A DNA stretch of 64,000 nt from Stenotrophomonas terrae (GCF_001431465.1 NZ_LDJJ01000027.1:38964-102963); one strand, 5' to 3'; counted from the stretch's first letter, positions 44,601 to 57,473 are shown. Numbers and translations: made by a program. The notes: generated by a model not told the origin, from the sequence alone.

Positions 44601-45035
44601 AACAGGTTCTGTAGGAGCGGCGTAAGCCGCGAAACACCTGAGCAACCAGGCGGCAGACATGTAGGTAATCCAGCGATACCAGCTTCGCGGCTTACGCCGC
44701 TCCTACAAGCCGTTTCCTGCGGATGCTGATGTGTCGCGGGCTTTGCCCTTGCCGAGCATGGCTCGGCACTACCCAGCCGCAGGCTGCCGGCTTTACCCCG
44801 GCAGCGCATGCTTAACTGCAACACATTCTGTAGGAGCGGCGTAAGCCGCGAAGCACCTGAGCAAGCAGGCGGCAGACACATGGCAATCCAGCGATGCCGG
44901 CTTCGCGGCTTACGCCGCTCCTACAAGCCGTTTCCTGCAGGTGCTGGCATATCGCTGGCCCCGCCCTTGCCGAGCATGGCTCGGCACTACACAGCTGCGG
45001 GCTGCCGGGTTTGCCCCGGCAGCGCCTGCTTACCT
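44601..45035. repeat. Tandem duplication (218-base period) of REP + SMAG unit
   Basis: The 447-base gap before nlpD consists almost wholly of two copies (about 44601-44817 and 44819-45035). Each has a REP pair (44610-44707; 44829-44925), GCCGTTTCCTGC, a reversed SMAG palindrome (44750-44772; 44968-44990), and GGCTGCCGG...CCCCGGCAGCGC. The right copy includes the nlpD stop codon (CTTACCTG), which appears as CTTAACTG in the left copy, so the duplicated unit reached the end of the gene. Confidence 0.88.
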
Positions 45036-45803
45036 GTTCGGCAGGTAGATCAACGGATCAACCGGCTTGCCGTTGTAGCGGATCTCGAAATGCAGCATGT
45101 CGCGCGAGGTGCCGGTGCGGCCCATCTCGGCGATCTGGTCGCCGGCCTTCACGCTCTGGCCTTCGTTGACCAGCCGCTTGCGGTTATGCCCGTAGGCCGA
45201 CAGCCATTGGTCGTTGTGCTTGATGATGATCAGCTCGCCGTAGCCGACCAGGCCGGCGCCGGAATACACCACCACACCCGGACCGGCGGCACGCACGGCC
45301 TGGCCGCTGCTGCCGGCGATATCCACGCCCTGCTTGGTGGCCTCACCGGCCACGAAACGGCCCACCAACGCGCCCTCGGCCGGCCAACGCCAGGCGATAC
45401 CGCTGTTGACCGGGGTAGCCGTCGCTGCCGGCGGCGTTGCCGGGCGGGTCGTGGTCGTCGTTGAACCACCTGTCGCCGGCCGACTGGCCGTGGCGCCGCC
45501 CGGATACAGCCGCAGCGCCTGCCCCGGATAGATCGTGTAGGGCTCGGACAGGCCATTCCACGCGGCAAGGTCACGCGGGGTGATGTTATTGATCCGGGCG
45601 ATACCGAACAGCGTATCGCCGCGACGGACAACCGCGGTCTGGCCAGGCTTGGCCACCGAGGTCCGCGGCGTGGTCGAGGTGGACGAGCCGGAGCCGCCGC
45701 CCGAGGGTTTGACTACCGTGGCGGTGCCGCAGGCGGCCAACGAGACCACCGCCAGCACGGCCAGTGCCCTGCCCAATCCCTTGCCCAACATCAATGCATT
45801 CAT
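45030..45803 (-). CDS. nlpD: LysM/LytM-domain lipoprotein NlpD
   Basis: Outer-membrane lipoprotein that activates the amidase AmiC at division. 257 residues: lipobox LAAC with C25, Ser/Thr/Gly linker, LysM at about 57-100 (VVRRGDTLFGIARINNITPRDLAAWNGL), second Thr/Pro linker, LytM domain about 135-257. The peptidase zinc ligands are degenerate: the HxxxD position reads KQGVDIAG and the HxH position reads MLHFEIR, as in E. coli NlpD, so it should be an activator and not an enzyme. It follows yqaA with a four-base overlap. rpoS, its neighbour in many gammaproteobacteria, is not here. Confidence 0.93.
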   Translation of the reverse strand: MNALMLGKGLGRALAVLAVVSLAACGTATVVKPSGGGSGSSTSTTPRTSVAKPGQTAVVRRGDTLFGIARINNITPRDLAAWNGLSEPYTIYPGQALRLYPGGATASRPATGGSTTTTTRPATPPAATATPVNSGIAWRWPAEGALVGRFVAGEATKQGVDIAGSSGQAVRAAGPGVVVYSGAGLVGYGELIIIKHNDQWLSAYGHNRKRLVNEGQSVKAGDQIAEMGRTGTSRDMLHFEIRYNGKPVDPLIYLPNR

Positions 45804-46414
45804 GCGAATTTAGCCCTCCAGACCAACCACGCCACCAGGCCCACCACCAATGCGGTGGCGATCCAGCCCAACGGCTCAATCCAGCGTCGTAACCGCTCGG
45901 CCGCCTTTGCGCCGCCGAAGCGGATCACCGCCGCCAACAAATAAACCCGCTTGCCACGCCCCACCAGCATGCTCAGCACATATTGCGGGAGCGGCACGCC
46001 GACGATACCCGAGGCCCATGTGAAGACCTTCATCGGAATGGGCATGAAGCCGCCCAGCACCAGGAAGGTAAACACCGCCCACGGCGACTCCACCATCTTC
46101 GCCTGCAGGGTGGCGATGCCGCCTTCAATAGCCGGCAACATGCCCAGCGCCTCGAATACCGGCTTCAAGGCCTCGAAGGCGTAATGGCCCAGCGCATAGC
46201 CCACCATCGCGCCGGCCATCGAACCAGCCAGGCTCAGCGTTGCAAAACGCCAGCCCTTGCGCGGCTGCGCCACGCACATCGGCATCAACATCACTTCGGG
46301 CATCACCGGGAAGATGATGGCCTCGATGAAACTGAGCACGGTCAAATAGGTTGGCGCGCGCTCGTTGGCGGCCCAGACCATGGCACGGTCGTATAACGGC
46401 CCAAAAATCTTCAT
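45800..46414 (-). CDS. yqaA: YqaA-family (DedA-like) membrane protein
   Basis: 204 residues with about five helices and the VTT/SNARE-associated pattern of YqaA: LSFIEAIIFPVMPEVMLMPMCVAQPRKGWRFATLSLAGSMAGAMVGYALGHYAFEA and GGFMPIPMKVFTWASGIVGVPLPQYVLSMLVGRGKR. DedA relatives flip membrane lipids such as undecaprenyl phosphate or phosphatidylethanolamine; this branch is uncharacterised. Sits between pcm (18 bases) and nlpD. Confidence 0.87.
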   Translation of the reverse strand: MKIFGPLYDRAMVWAANERAPTYLTVLSFIEAIIFPVMPEVMLMPMCVAQPRKGWRFATLSLAGSMAGAMVGYALGHYAFEALKPVFEALGMLPAIEGGIATLQAKMVESPWAVFTFLVLGGFMPIPMKVFTWASGIVGVPLPQYVLSMLVGRGKRVYLLAAVIRFGGAKAAERLRRWIEPLGWIATALVVGLVAWLVWRAKFA

Positions 46415-46432
46415 TCAGTGAGTAGTCCTGTC

Positions 46433-47110
46433 TCAGTCCAGCATGCCGGGCAACAGTGGCACGAAACTCACCGGTGCCAGCTCTTCCTGGGCAATGGTGC
46501 CATCGGCGAGCCGGGTCAGTTGCAACAGCACCTGTCCGCCGGGCCCACCGACCGGCGCAACCAGCCGGCCGCCCACGGCCAACTGGTCGATCAAGGCATC
46601 AACCAGCGCTGGCGCCGCGGCAGTCACCACGATGGCGTCATAGGGGCCATGCTCGGCCCAGCCAACACGGCCATCGTCATGCTTGGTGCGGATATTCATG
46701 CCCAGGTGGCGGAAGCGCTTGCGCGCCTGCCGCAGCAGGTCGCCGATGCGCTCGACGGTGAACACTTCCAGCCCCAGCGCACCGAGGATGGCCGCCTGGT
46801 AACCCGAGCCGGTGCCCACTTCCAGTACTTTCTTCGGCGCAACCGCGAGCACCACTTCCGTCATCCGCGCCACAACCCAGGGCTGGGAGATGGTCTGGCC
46901 ATGGCCAATTGGCAATGCGGTGTCTTCATAGGCACGCGACGCCAGCGCCTCGTCGATGAACAGATGACGCGGCACCACACGCACGGCATTGAGCGTGGCC
47001 TCGTCGGCGATGCCTACTTCGCGCAGGCGGTCCACCAGGCGGTCACGGACCCGTTGCGAGGTCATGCCGATGCCCACGGCCTCCGGCTGCAGGCGCATTC
47101 GCGCCGTCAT
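46433..47110 (-). CDS. pcm: Protein-L-isoaspartate O-methyltransferase
   Basis: Repairs isoaspartyl residues in aged proteins using SAM. 225 residues: [41 protein letters not shown] motif [16 protein letters not shown] and [11 protein letters not shown]. The ATG overlaps the surE stop by four bases; a start five codons in is possible. surE-pcm-nlpD is the classic stationary-phase survival cluster. Confidence 0.96.
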   Translation of the reverse strand: MTARMRLQPEAVGIGMTSQRVRDRLVDRLREVGIADEATLNAVRVVPRHLFIDEALASRAYEDTALPIGHGQTISQPWVVARMTEVVLAVAPKKVLEVGTGSGYQAAILGALGLEVFTVERIGDLLRQARKRFRHLGMNIRTKHDDGRVGWAEHGPYDAIVVTAAAPALVDALIDQLAVGGRLVAPVGGPGGQVLLQLTRLADGTIAQEELAPVSFVPLLPGMLD

Positions 47111-47886
47111 TCCGGCTTCCCCAGCGTGTCGGTCAGCCCGCCTACCCAGCTGGCGACCTTTTCCAAGGCCGAGTAGCGGGTAAGGTCCACCTGGATCGGG
47201 GTGATCGAGATATGACCGGTACGCACAGCATGGAAATCGGTGCCGGGGCCGGCGTCCTGCTCACTGCCGGCCGGGCCGATCCAGTACACGGTATTGCCGC
47301 GCGGATCGGTTGCCGGGATGCAGGCTTCGGCGCGGTGCCGGTTGCCCAGCCGGGTAACCTCGAAACCGCGGATTTCTTCCCACGGCAGGTCAGGCACATT
47401 GACGTTGAGAATGGTGTCGGCCGGCAGCGGATCGGCGATCAGCCGCGACACGATCTCCACCGCGGCGCGGGCAGCGGTGCGGAAATTCCTTGCTTCGTGC
47501 TTGTGCGTGACCAGCGACACTGCCACTGATGGCAGGCCGAGGAAGCGCCCTTCCATCGCTGCCGACACCGTGCCCGAATAGATCACATCGTCGCCCAGGT
47601 TGGCGGCGTTGTTGATCCCGGATACCACGATATCGGGCTCGTATTCGAGCATGCCGGTCAGCGCCAGATGCACGCAGTCGGTGGGTGTACCCGCAACCGA
47701 ACAGGTGTAGTGGTCAATGCGGCGCAGACGCACCGGCTGATCCAGCGTGAGTGAGTTGGAGGCACCAGAACGGTCACGGTCCGGCGCCACCACGGTGACT
47801 TCATGTCCGGCGTTGCGAAGCTCCTCGGCCAACATCTTGATGCCCGGGGCGTCCACACCATCGTCATTTGATACAAGTACGCGCAT
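47107..47886 (-). CDS. surE: 5'/3'-nucleotidase SurE
   Basis: Metal-dependent phosphatase acting on nucleoside monophosphates. 259 residues beginning [23 protein letters not shown] with the metal-binding N7-D8-D9, then [62 protein letters not shown] (N96-type ligand). Length standard. It is divergent from the smr gene, 180 bases between starts. Confidence 0.97.
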   Translation of the reverse strand: MRVLVSNDDGVDAPGIKMLAEELRNAGHEVTVVAPDRDRSGASNSLTLDQPVRLRRIDHYTCSVAGTPTDCVHLALTGMLEYEPDIVVSGINNAANLGDDVIYSGTVSAAMEGRFLGLPSVAVSLVTHKHEARNFRTAARAAVEIVSRLIADPLPADTILNVNVPDLPWEEIRGFEVTRLGNRHRAEACIPATDPRGNTVYWIGPAGSEQDAGPGTDFHAVRTGHISITPIQVDLTRYSALEKVASWVGGLTDTLGKPE

Positions 47887-48066
47887 TAAAGGCCTGGGTT
47901 ACTGGATCAACACGCGGCGCTCCCACTCAGCGCCGCAATCGCCGGAACCCCCGGTTAGTACATCACCGGGACGGACCGACCTGAGCGGCCATGATACCGG
48001 AATGCACCCTGGCACTTTCCACCCCGCAGGGCTTGCCTGCGATCGCGCGCACGTTACGCTGTGCAA

Positions 48067-48606
48067 ATGTCGTACCCAGATGATGAAGATGACGCCGCAT
48101 TGTTCCGCTCGGCCATCGGCGAAGTGACGCCGATGCGCCCGGTGGAGCCCCCGCCTGTGGGCAAACCCAAGCCCAAGCCGCGCGCGCGCATGAAAGAATT
48201 GGATGAATCCGAGGCCCTGGGCGAATTTGCCCGCCTGCTGCGCTCCAGTACGCCGCTGGAGGCGGGTGACAACGCGAGCTATCGACGCGACAACCTGCCG
48301 CCGCGCATGTTCCAGCGGCTCAAGCGCGGCCAGTATTCAGTGCAGGACGAACTGGACCTGCACGGCGCCAGTGCCGCCCAGGCCGAGAACCTGCTGCGCC
48401 AGTTCCTGCTCGAAGCCCGCGCGCATGAACATGGCTGCGTGCGCATCATCCACGGCAAGGGCCTGCAGTCAGATGGCGGTGCGCCGGTGCTGAAGAATCT
48501 GGTCGACCGCATGCTGCGCCAACGCAATGATGTGCTGGCCTTCCATTCGGCGCCGCCCACCCAGGGCGGCACCGGTGCGGTACTGGTACTGCTGGCCAAC
48601 CGCTGA
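48067..48606 (+). CDS. smrA: Smr-domain endonuclease-like protein
   Basis: 179 residues. The N-terminal 80 are charged and Pro-rich (PPPVGKPKPKPRARMKELDESEA); the C-terminal Smr domain shows QDELDLHGASAAQAENLLRQFLLEARAHEHGCVRIIHGKGLQS, with LDLHG and HGKG motifs of the MutS2-type nicking domain. Stand-alone Smr proteins are DNA or RNA nucleases of uncertain role. Start between ATG (MSYPDDED) and a GTG two codons before is not decided by an RBS. In E. coli and Pseudomonas similar genes are called yfcN/smrB or smrA. Confidence 0.88.
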   Translation: MSYPDDEDDAALFRSAIGEVTPMRPVEPPPVGKPKPKPRARMKELDESEALGEFARLLRSSTPLEAGDNASYRRDNLPPRMFQRLKRGQYSVQDELDLHGASAAQAENLLRQFLLEARAHEHGCVRIIHGKGLQSDGGAPVLKNLVDRMLRQRNDVLAFHSAPPTQGGTGAVLVLLANR

Positions 48607-48648
48607 GTTGCGCGCGTGTGCTGCCACCTGGCCAGCCCACCCATCACC

Positions 48649-48980
48649 GTAGCCCGGGTAAGCGCAGCGCACCCGGGGCTGTCCGCGCGACGTGTTAAAG
48701 CGACACTGGCTGCCAGCTTCCCGGGTGCGCTTGCGCTCACCCGGGCTACGGTTTGGTCAGGCGTCTATTCGGAGGCGTCTTCTGCGCTGGGCACTTCGGC
48801 TTGAGCTGACGGAGCGGTCTCTGTAGCCCGGGTAAGCGCAGCGCACCCGGGGCTGTCCGCGCGACGTGTTGAAGTGACACTGGCTGCCAGCTTCCCGGGT
48901 GCGCTTGCGCTTACCCGGGCTACGGCTTGGTCAAGCGCTTATTCGGCGGCGTCTTCTGCGCTGGGCGCTTCGGTTTCAGC
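48649..48980. repeat. Tandem duplication (174-base period) of a CCCGGGT palindrome plus the truD 3' end
   Basis: The 332-base gap between smr and truD is two copies of one unit (48649-48806 and 48823-48980). Each contains GTAGCCCGGGTAAGCGCAGC..., a CTGGCTGCCAGC core and the reversed arm ...GCGCTTACCCGGGCTACGG, forming a long palindrome of a third repeat family, followed by sequence that in the right-hand copy is the last 14 codons of truD. Only 48607-48648 and 48807-48822 fall outside the units. Confidence 0.88.
48765..48806 (-). pseudogene. Duplicated fragment of the truD 3' end
   Basis: 42 bases match the end of truD (48939-48980) at 35 or more positions, including GTCTTCTGCGCTGGGC; the stop TTA has become CTA (also a stop on the minus strand). 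It has no start and is a by-product of the tandem duplication. Confidence 0.8.
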
Positions 48981-50030
48981 CCGCGCAACGCCCGCAATTT
49001 CATTGCGGCTTGCGTCGGTCACTTCGCCCAGTTCATGCAGCACCGCGGTGGCATAGCAGCCCGGCGGCAAGGCGAAGGACACTTCCAGCACGTCGTCCGC
49101 CAGCCACTGGTGCTGCATCAGCGACGGCTTCAGCCGCAGCGAGCGCCGCTCCTGCTTCAGTCCAGCCTGCTCCAACCCGGCGCGCAAGGCCATGGCCTGT
49201 TCGTCGGCCAGCGCCTGATCTTCGAGTGCGCGGGCAGCGCCGGTCGCGCGCAGTTCACCAACACCCCACAACGGCGCACTGGGATGAATATCAAAGCGCC
49301 CCAGCCGCTCAGCCAACACCTCGCTCATCGGTTCCGGGCCGAACACCGAACGACTGCCGTCCAGCATCCAGATCTCGCCGTCCAAGGCCGTGTCCCAGTT
49401 GCCCTGCTCCACGCGCGCGGCCAGCACGCGGTTGAACAAGGCCGATCGGGCAGCAGACAGCAGCATCGAGCGCTGATCCTTGCGCACCCGGCGGCCGGCA
49501 AACATCTGCAGCGCAGCCGGCACATTGCCGCCGTCGCGACCAAAGCGCTGCTCGCCGAACCAGTTCGGCAGGCCGCGTGCTGCAACAATCTGCAGCCGCT
49601 CTTCGATCGCCGCCTTGTCACCCTGCACGCCGCGCAGCACCAACTTGAAGCGGTTGCCCGCCAATGCGCCGCGCTGCAATTTGCGGTTGTGCCAGGTTGA
49701 CGCCAGCACATGCAGTTCGTCCGATTCCAGCAGGGCCAGATCCGGCGCGACGCGCTTGGGCAGGTGCACACTGAAGCGCTGCGTGGTCACGGCATGGCGA
49801 TCTTTCTGGCCGGCATAGCTGACGCCCATTTCCGGCACACCGGCCCATTGCGCCAACTGCTTGGCGATGGCCACGGTATTGGCATTGCGCTTGCGGATAT
49901 CCAGCAGCAGGTGTTCACCCTCGCCGGTCGCTTCGAAAGCCGGAATTTCATCCACCTGGAAATCTTCCGGCACGCTGCGGATCGCCGCGGTCAGCAGCGG
50001 CTCGCCAAAGGCCAACGGCAGCGCGTTCAT
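48939..50030 (-). CDS. truD: tRNA pseudouridine(13) synthase TruD
   Basis: Forms pseudouridine at position 13 of tRNA-Glu. 363 residues: [31 protein letters not shown], the catalytic Asp in [34 protein letters not shown], and [17 protein letters not shown]. The tail [16 protein letters not shown] is not conserved in the family and is encoded by the DNA that is part of the tandem duplication. The ATG overlaps the ispF stop by four bases. Confidence 0.96.
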   Translation of the reverse strand: MNALPLAFGEPLLTAAIRSVPEDFQVDEIPAFEATGEGEHLLLDIRKRNANTVAIAKQLAQWAGVPEMGVSYAGQKDRHAVTTQRFSVHLPKRVAPDLALLESDELHVLASTWHNRKLQRGALAGNRFKLVLRGVQGDKAAIEERLQIVAARGLPNWFGEQRFGRDGGNVPAALQMFAGRRVRKDQRSMLLSAARSALFNRVLAARVEQGNWDTALDGEIWMLDGSRSVFGPEPMSEVLAERLGRFDIHPSAPLWGVGELRATGAARALEDQALADEQAMALRAGLEQAGLKQERRSLRLKPSLMQHQWLADDVLEVSFALPPGCYATAVLHELGEVTDASRNEIAGVARAETEAPSAEDAAE

Positions 50031-50527
50031 GCGGCTACCAACAAGGCCACAGCCTGCGCGGCTATGCCTTCTTCGCGGCCGGTGAAGCCCAGTTTTTCGC
50101 TGGTGGTGGCCTTGATGCTGACCCGGTCCAGGTCGATTTCCAGCAGCTGCGCCACCTTCTGACGCATCGCCAGCGCGTGCGGGCCCACCTTGGGCCGCTC
50201 GCAGATCACGGTGATATCGACATTGCCAACCTGCCAGCCGCGTTCGCGCAGCATTTCATTGCAGTGGCTGACAAAGCGGCTGCTGTCCGCGCCCTTCCAA
50301 CGCGCATCGGACGGCGGGAAATGCACGCCAATATCACCCAGCGCCAGCGCGCCGAGCATGGCATCGCACAGCGCGTGCAAGGCCACATCGCCATCGCTAT
50401 GGGCGAGCACGCCACGGCTGTGCGGCACGCGCACGCCGGCCAGCATAATGTGGTCGCCCTCACCGAAGGCATGCACGTCATAGCCCTGGCCAATACGGAT
50501 GGGAGGGAAGGAAACAGAAGAGTTCAT
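50027..50527 (-). CDS. ispF: 2-C-methyl-D-erythritol 2,4-cyclodiphosphate synthase
   Basis: Makes the cyclic diphosphate MEcPP in the MEP pathway. 166 residues: [62 protein letters not shown] with the zinc ligands D, H and H, and [23 protein letters not shown]. Start chosen at [11 protein letters not shown] with AAGAAG before it; ten more residues upstream are possible. ispD-ispF-truD is a conserved string. Confidence 0.96.
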   Translation of the reverse strand: MNSSVSFPPIRIGQGYDVHAFGEGDHIMLAGVRVPHSRGVLAHSDGDVALHALCDAMLGALALGDIGVHFPPSDARWKGADSSRFVSHCNEMLRERGWQVGNVDITVICERPKVGPHALAMRQKVAQLLEIDLDRVSIKATTSEKLGFTGREEGIAAQAVALLVAA

Positions 50528-50572
50528 GGCAATACTTCTTGGCAGAGCCGACGCCAACGCGCCGGCAAGGGA

Positions 50573-51271
50573 TCAGCTGCCGCGCCGCGACAGCTCGAAT
50601 TCGAAACGGGCCAGATCGGCCGGTGTGGTGACTTTGAAATTGCTTTCGGCGCCTTCGACCAGCAGCGGGCGCACGCCCTGGCGCTCCATTGCCATCGCCT
50701 CGTCGGTGACATCAACACCGGCTGCAGCGGCCTCCTGCAAGGCGCGGGTCAGCTGATGGCGGCGGAACAACTGCGGGGTCAATGCGCGCCACAGCCGTTC
50801 ACGCGGCTCGGTGCGGTCAATGCCACCGTCATCGCCTGCGCGCTTGAGCGTATCGCGTACCGGCGCGGCAAGAATGCCGCCGACCGGATCGGCACGCCCC
50901 ACTTCCAGCAGGCGGCTCAAGTCAGCCGCGGCCAGATTCGGCCGCGCCGCATCATGGACCAGCACGAAATCATCGGCACGCACGCTGTCCGGCAGAGCCT
51001 GCAAGCCGGCCAATACCGACGCTGCGCGGGTCTCTCCTCCCACGCAGGTCAGCACCGGCTTGTCGGCAAACGAGGTCCAGCCCGGCCAATCGGCATCATT
51101 GTCAGCAATGGCCACCATCACCCCGGCAACGCCGGGATGGGCAAGCAGGCATTGCAGGGCATGTGCCAGCAGCGGCTCGCCGTCGGCCAACAGGTATTGC
51201 TTGGGCACCGGGCCGCCGAAACGCGCACCGCGCCCGGCCGCGGGGACCACCGCCCAGGTCTGTACGATCAC
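50573..51271 (-). CDS. ispD: 2-C-methyl-D-erythritol 4-phosphate cytidylyltransferase
   Basis: Activates MEP with CTP. 232 residues: [32 protein letters not shown] for nucleotide binding, [42 protein letters not shown], and the closing [14 protein letters not shown]. The start codon is GTG and overlaps the ftsB stop (GTGA). 45 bases separate it from ispF. Confidence 0.96.
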   Translation of the reverse strand: MIVQTWAVVPAAGRGARFGGPVPKQYLLADGEPLLAHALQCLLAHPGVAGVMVAIADNDADWPGWTSFADKPVLTCVGGETRAASVLAGLQALPDSVRADDFVLVHDAARPNLAAADLSRLLEVGRADPVGGILAAPVRDTLKRAGDDGGIDRTEPRERLWRALTPQLFRRHQLTRALQEAAAAGVDVTDEAMAMERQGVRPLLVEGAESNFKVTTPADLARFEFELSRRGS

Positions 51272-51639
51272 GGCACATTCTCCGGCGGCGACTGCTGGTC
51301 GCCCTGCCCGGCCGGCGTGTTCGCGGCGGGCACAGGCACCACAGGGGCGGCTACCGGAGCATTCTCGACCACCCGGTAGAACTTTTCACCCGGCTTGATC
51401 ATGCCCAGTTCGCTGCGCGCACGCTCTTCGATGGCTGCCTCGCCATCCTTGAGATCCTGGACTTCAGCGGCCAGGGAATCATTGCGCTGCTGCAGACCGT
51501 CGTTGTCACGCTTCTGGTTGGCCACCTGCGCCTCGAGCATCATCACTTCGCCCGAGTTGCCCTGGCCAAACCAGAAGCGGTACTGCAGCAACGCCAGCAG
51601 TACCGCCAGCACCAGCAGCAGCCAGCGCCAATTACGCAT
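51268..51639 (-). CDS. ftsB: Cell division protein FtsB
   Basis: Bitopic divisome protein that, with FtsL and FtsQ, activates septal wall synthesis. 123 residues: an N-terminal helix ([21 protein letters not shown]), a coiled coil (about 30-72, [35 protein letters not shown]), then [22 protein letters not shown] and a Pro/Ala tail longer than in E. coli (103). Starts five bases after eno. Confidence 0.95.
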   Translation of the reverse strand: MRNWRWLLLVLAVLLALLQYRFWFGQGNSGEVMMLEAQVANQKRDNDGLQQRNDSLAAEVQDLKDGEAAIEERARSELGMIKPGEKFYRVVENAPVAAPVVPVPAANTPAGQGDQQSPPENVP

Positions 51640-51644
51640 GACGA

Positions 51645-54995
<3,351 letters not shown>

Positions 54996-55066
54996 TCACT
55001 GCCTCCCGGAAAGCCCTAGTTTAAAGGTTGCCGCCAAAACACCCAAGCACTGGATGCGGCGGAATC

Positions 55067-55100
55067 AAAAAAAAGACGCCCCGACCTGCGCCGGGGCGTC
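55067..55100 (-). terminator. Terminator of the small exported protein gene
   Basis: Stem GACGCCCCG/CGGGGCGTC, on the minus strand followed by eight T; 23 bases after the stop codon. Confidence 0.88.
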
Positions 55101-55122
55101 CTTGAAACTTGAAGAAAGCGCG

Positions 55123-55374
55123 TCAGCGACGGCGACGGGCTTCCTCTTCCTCTTCTTCACGCGGCGCCGGCTGGTCAGCCTTGGCCTTGTCCTCGGCAGC
55201 CGCCGCCGCACGGCGCTTGGCCTTCTGCTCGGCCTCGCTCTGCGCCTTGTCGACCGGTGCGGCCTGCGCCGTCTCGGCCGCCTTGCCCTTGTCAGCGCTC
55301 TGCGCCATCACGAAGGGGATGGCAGCCACCGCTGCAACAGCAACACCCAAAGCCAGCAATTTTGTCGTTTTCAT
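55123..55374 (-). CDS. Small exported charged protein, unknown
   Basis: 83 residues. A clear signal peptide (MKTTKLLALGVAVAAVAAIPFVMAQ, cleavage after AMA-like VMA) is followed by about 58 hydrophilic residues rich in Ala, Lys, Glu and Arg with no cysteines, ending in EEEEEE and ARRRR. It is probably a disordered or helical periplasmic protein. The gene has its own terminator and AAGGAGA before the ATG, so it looks expressed. I do not recognise a family. Confidence 0.78.
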   Translation of the reverse strand: MKTTKLLALGVAVAAVAAIPFVMAQSADKGKAAETAQAAPVDKAQSEAEQKAKRRAAAAAEDKAKADQPAPREEEEEEARRRR

Positions 55375-55531
55375 CCAAAATCTCCTTGCTTGCCCCGCCA
55401 GGAATAGCGGGCCTGTTTAGGATCCAAGCATAGGATACCGCGCCGCAGCTGCCCCTGCCCTGAATGCCCCGCGTGCAAAAATCGCCGCCAGACCGCAAAC
55501 TCGCACGTCGATTTGCGCCCTACCGAGATCC

Positions 55532-57421
55532 ATGAACGCCCGTTACAACGCCGCTGACATCGAAGTCCTCTCCGGCCTGGACCCGGTCAAACGCCGTCCT
55601 GGCATGTACACCGACACTGCCCGCCCGAACCATCTGGCGCAGGAAGTGATCGACAACTCGGTCGATGAGGCCCTGGCCGGCCACGCCAAAACCGTGGAGG
55701 TCACCCTGTTCAAGGATGGCAGCTGCGAGGTCAGCGATGACGGCCGCGGCATGCCGGTGGACATCCACCCGGAAGAAAAGATCCCGGGCGTCGAACTGAT
55801 CCTGACCCGGCTGCACGCCGGCGGCAAGTTCAACAACCGCAACTACACCTTCTCCGGCGGCCTGCACGGCGTTGGCGTGTCGGTGGTCAACGCCCTGTCC
55901 ACGCTGGTGGAGATCCATATCCGTCGCGACGGCAGCGAGCACCGCATCACCTTCCGCGATGGCGACCGCGCCACCCCGCTGGAAGTGGTCGGCAGCGTCG
56001 GCAAGAAGAACACCGGCACCCGCCTGCGTTTCTGGGCCGACCCCAAGTACTTCGATACGCCCAAGTTCAATGTGCGTGCGCTGCGCCACCTGCTGCGCGC
56101 CAAGGCCGTGCTGTGCCCCGGGCTGACCGTCAAGCTGACCGACGAAGCCACCGGTGAAGTCGATACCTGGTATTACGAAGACGGCCTGCGCGACTACCTG
56201 AAGGCCGAGCTGGGCGAGCGCGAAATGCTGCCCGCCGACCTGTTCTACGGTTCGCTGAAGAAGGAAACCGAGATCGTCGACTGGGCCGTGGCCTGGCTGC
56301 CGGAAGGCGAGCTGGTGCAGGAAAGCTACGTCAACCTGATCCCAACCGCCCAGCACGGCACCCACGCCAATGGCCTGCGTACCGGCCTGACCGAGGCGCT
56401 GCGCGAGTTCTGCGACTTCCGCAACCTGCTGCCGCGCGGCGTCAAGCTGGCCCCGGAAGATGTCTGGGACCGGGTTTCGTTCGTGCTGTCGCTGAAGATG
56501 ACCGACCCGCAGTTCAGCGGCCAGACCAAGGAACGCCTGTCATCGCGCCAGGCCGCCGGTTTTGTCGAGGGCGCCGCCCACGACGCCTTCAGCCTGCTGC
56601 TGAACCAGAACGTGGAGCTGGGCGAGAAGATCGCGCAGATCGCCATCGAACGCGCCAGCGCGCGCCTGAAGACCGAAAAGCTGGTCACCCGCAAGAAGGT
56701 CACCCAGGGCCCGGCCCTGCCCGGCAAGCTGGCCGACTGCATCAGCCAGGACCTGTCGCGCACCGAGCTGTTCCTAGTCGAGGGTGACTCGGCAGGCGGC
56801 AGCGCCAAGCAGGCCCGCGACAAGGATTTCCAGGCCATCCTGCCGCTGCGCGGCAAGATCCTGAACACCTGGGAAGTCGCCTCCGGCAGCGTGCTGGCCT
56901 CCGAAGAAGTACACAACCTGGCCATCGCGATCGGCTGCGACCCGGGCAAGGACGATCTGTCCGGCCTGCGTTACGGCAAGGTGGTGATCCTGGCCGACGC
57001 CGACTCCGACGGCCTGCACATCGCCACCTTGCTGACCGCCCTGTTCCTGCGCCACTTCCCGTCGCTGGTGGATGCCGGCCACGTGTTCGTGGCAATGCCG
57101 CCGCTGTTCCGCGTCGATGTGGGCAAGCAGGTGTTCTATGCGTTGGACGAGGAAGAAAAGCGATCGATGCTGGACAAGATCGAGCGCGAAAAGATCCGTG
57201 GCCAGGTCAGCGTTACCCGCTTCAAGGGCCTGGGCGAGATGAACCCCTCGCAGCTGCGCGAATCCACCATCCACCCGGATACCCGCCGCTTGGTGCAGCT
57301 GACCGTGGACGACAGCGAGCAGACCTCGGCGCTGATGGACATGCTGCTGGCCAAGAAGCGTGCCCCGGACCGCAAGGGCTGGCTGGAAAGCAAGGGCGAC
57401 CTGGCCTCGCTGGAAGCCTGA
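55532..57421 (+). CDS. parE: DNA topoisomerase IV subunit B
   Basis: ATPase subunit of the decatenating topoisomerase. 629 residues: GHKL ATP site (EVIDNSVDEALAG, SDDGRGMPVDIHPEE, LHAGGKFNNRNYTFSGGLHGVGVSVVNALS), transducer Lys in QTKERLSS, and TOPRIM with LVEGDSAGGSAKQARDK and ILADADSDGLHI, then RFKGLGEMNPSQLRESTI. No GyrB-type insertion and the length (about 630) identify ParE, not GyrB. Gene alone; parC is not in view. Confidence 0.97.
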   Translation: MNARYNAADIEVLSGLDPVKRRPGMYTDTARPNHLAQEVIDNSVDEALAGHAKTVEVTLFKDGSCEVSDDGRGMPVDIHPEEKIPGVELILTRLHAGGKFNNRNYTFSGGLHGVGVSVVNALSTLVEIHIRRDGSEHRITFRDGDRATPLEVVGSVGKKNTGTRLRFWADPKYFDTPKFNVRALRHLLRAKAVLCPGLTVKLTDEATGEVDTWYYEDGLRDYLKAELGEREMLPADLFYGSLKKETEIVDWAVAWLPEGELVQESYVNLIPTAQHGTHANGLRTGLTEALREFCDFRNLLPRGVKLAPEDVWDRVSFVLSLKMTDPQFSGQTKERLSSRQAAGFVEGAAHDAFSLLLNQNVELGEKIAQIAIERASARLKTEKLVTRKKVTQGPALPGKLADCISQDLSRTELFLVEGDSAGGSAKQARDKDFQAILPLRGKILNTWEVASGSVLASEEVHNLAIAIGCDPGKDDLSGLRYGKVVILADADSDGLHIATLLTALFLRHFPSLVDAGHVFVAMPPLFRVDVGKQVFYALDEEEKRSMLDKIEREKIRGQVSVTRFKGLGEMNPSQLRESTIHPDTRRLVQLTVDDSEQTSALMDMLLAKKRAPDRKGWLESKGDLASLEA

Positions 57422-57443
57422 TCGCAGGCATTGCCTTGCAGCG

Positions 57444-57473
57444 AAAGCCCGCCCTGACCGGCGGGCTTTTTGT
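57444..57473 (+). terminator. Terminator after parE
   Basis: Stem AAAGCCCGCC/GGCGGGCTTT with loop CTGACC and following TTGTT, 22 bases past the parE stop. Confidence 0.9.

Noticed and set aside
45030..45803. Active LytM zinc peptidase
   Set aside because: Two zinc-ligand positions are replaced (Lys for His in the first motif, Met for the first His of HxH), so it should be an activator like E. coli NlpD.
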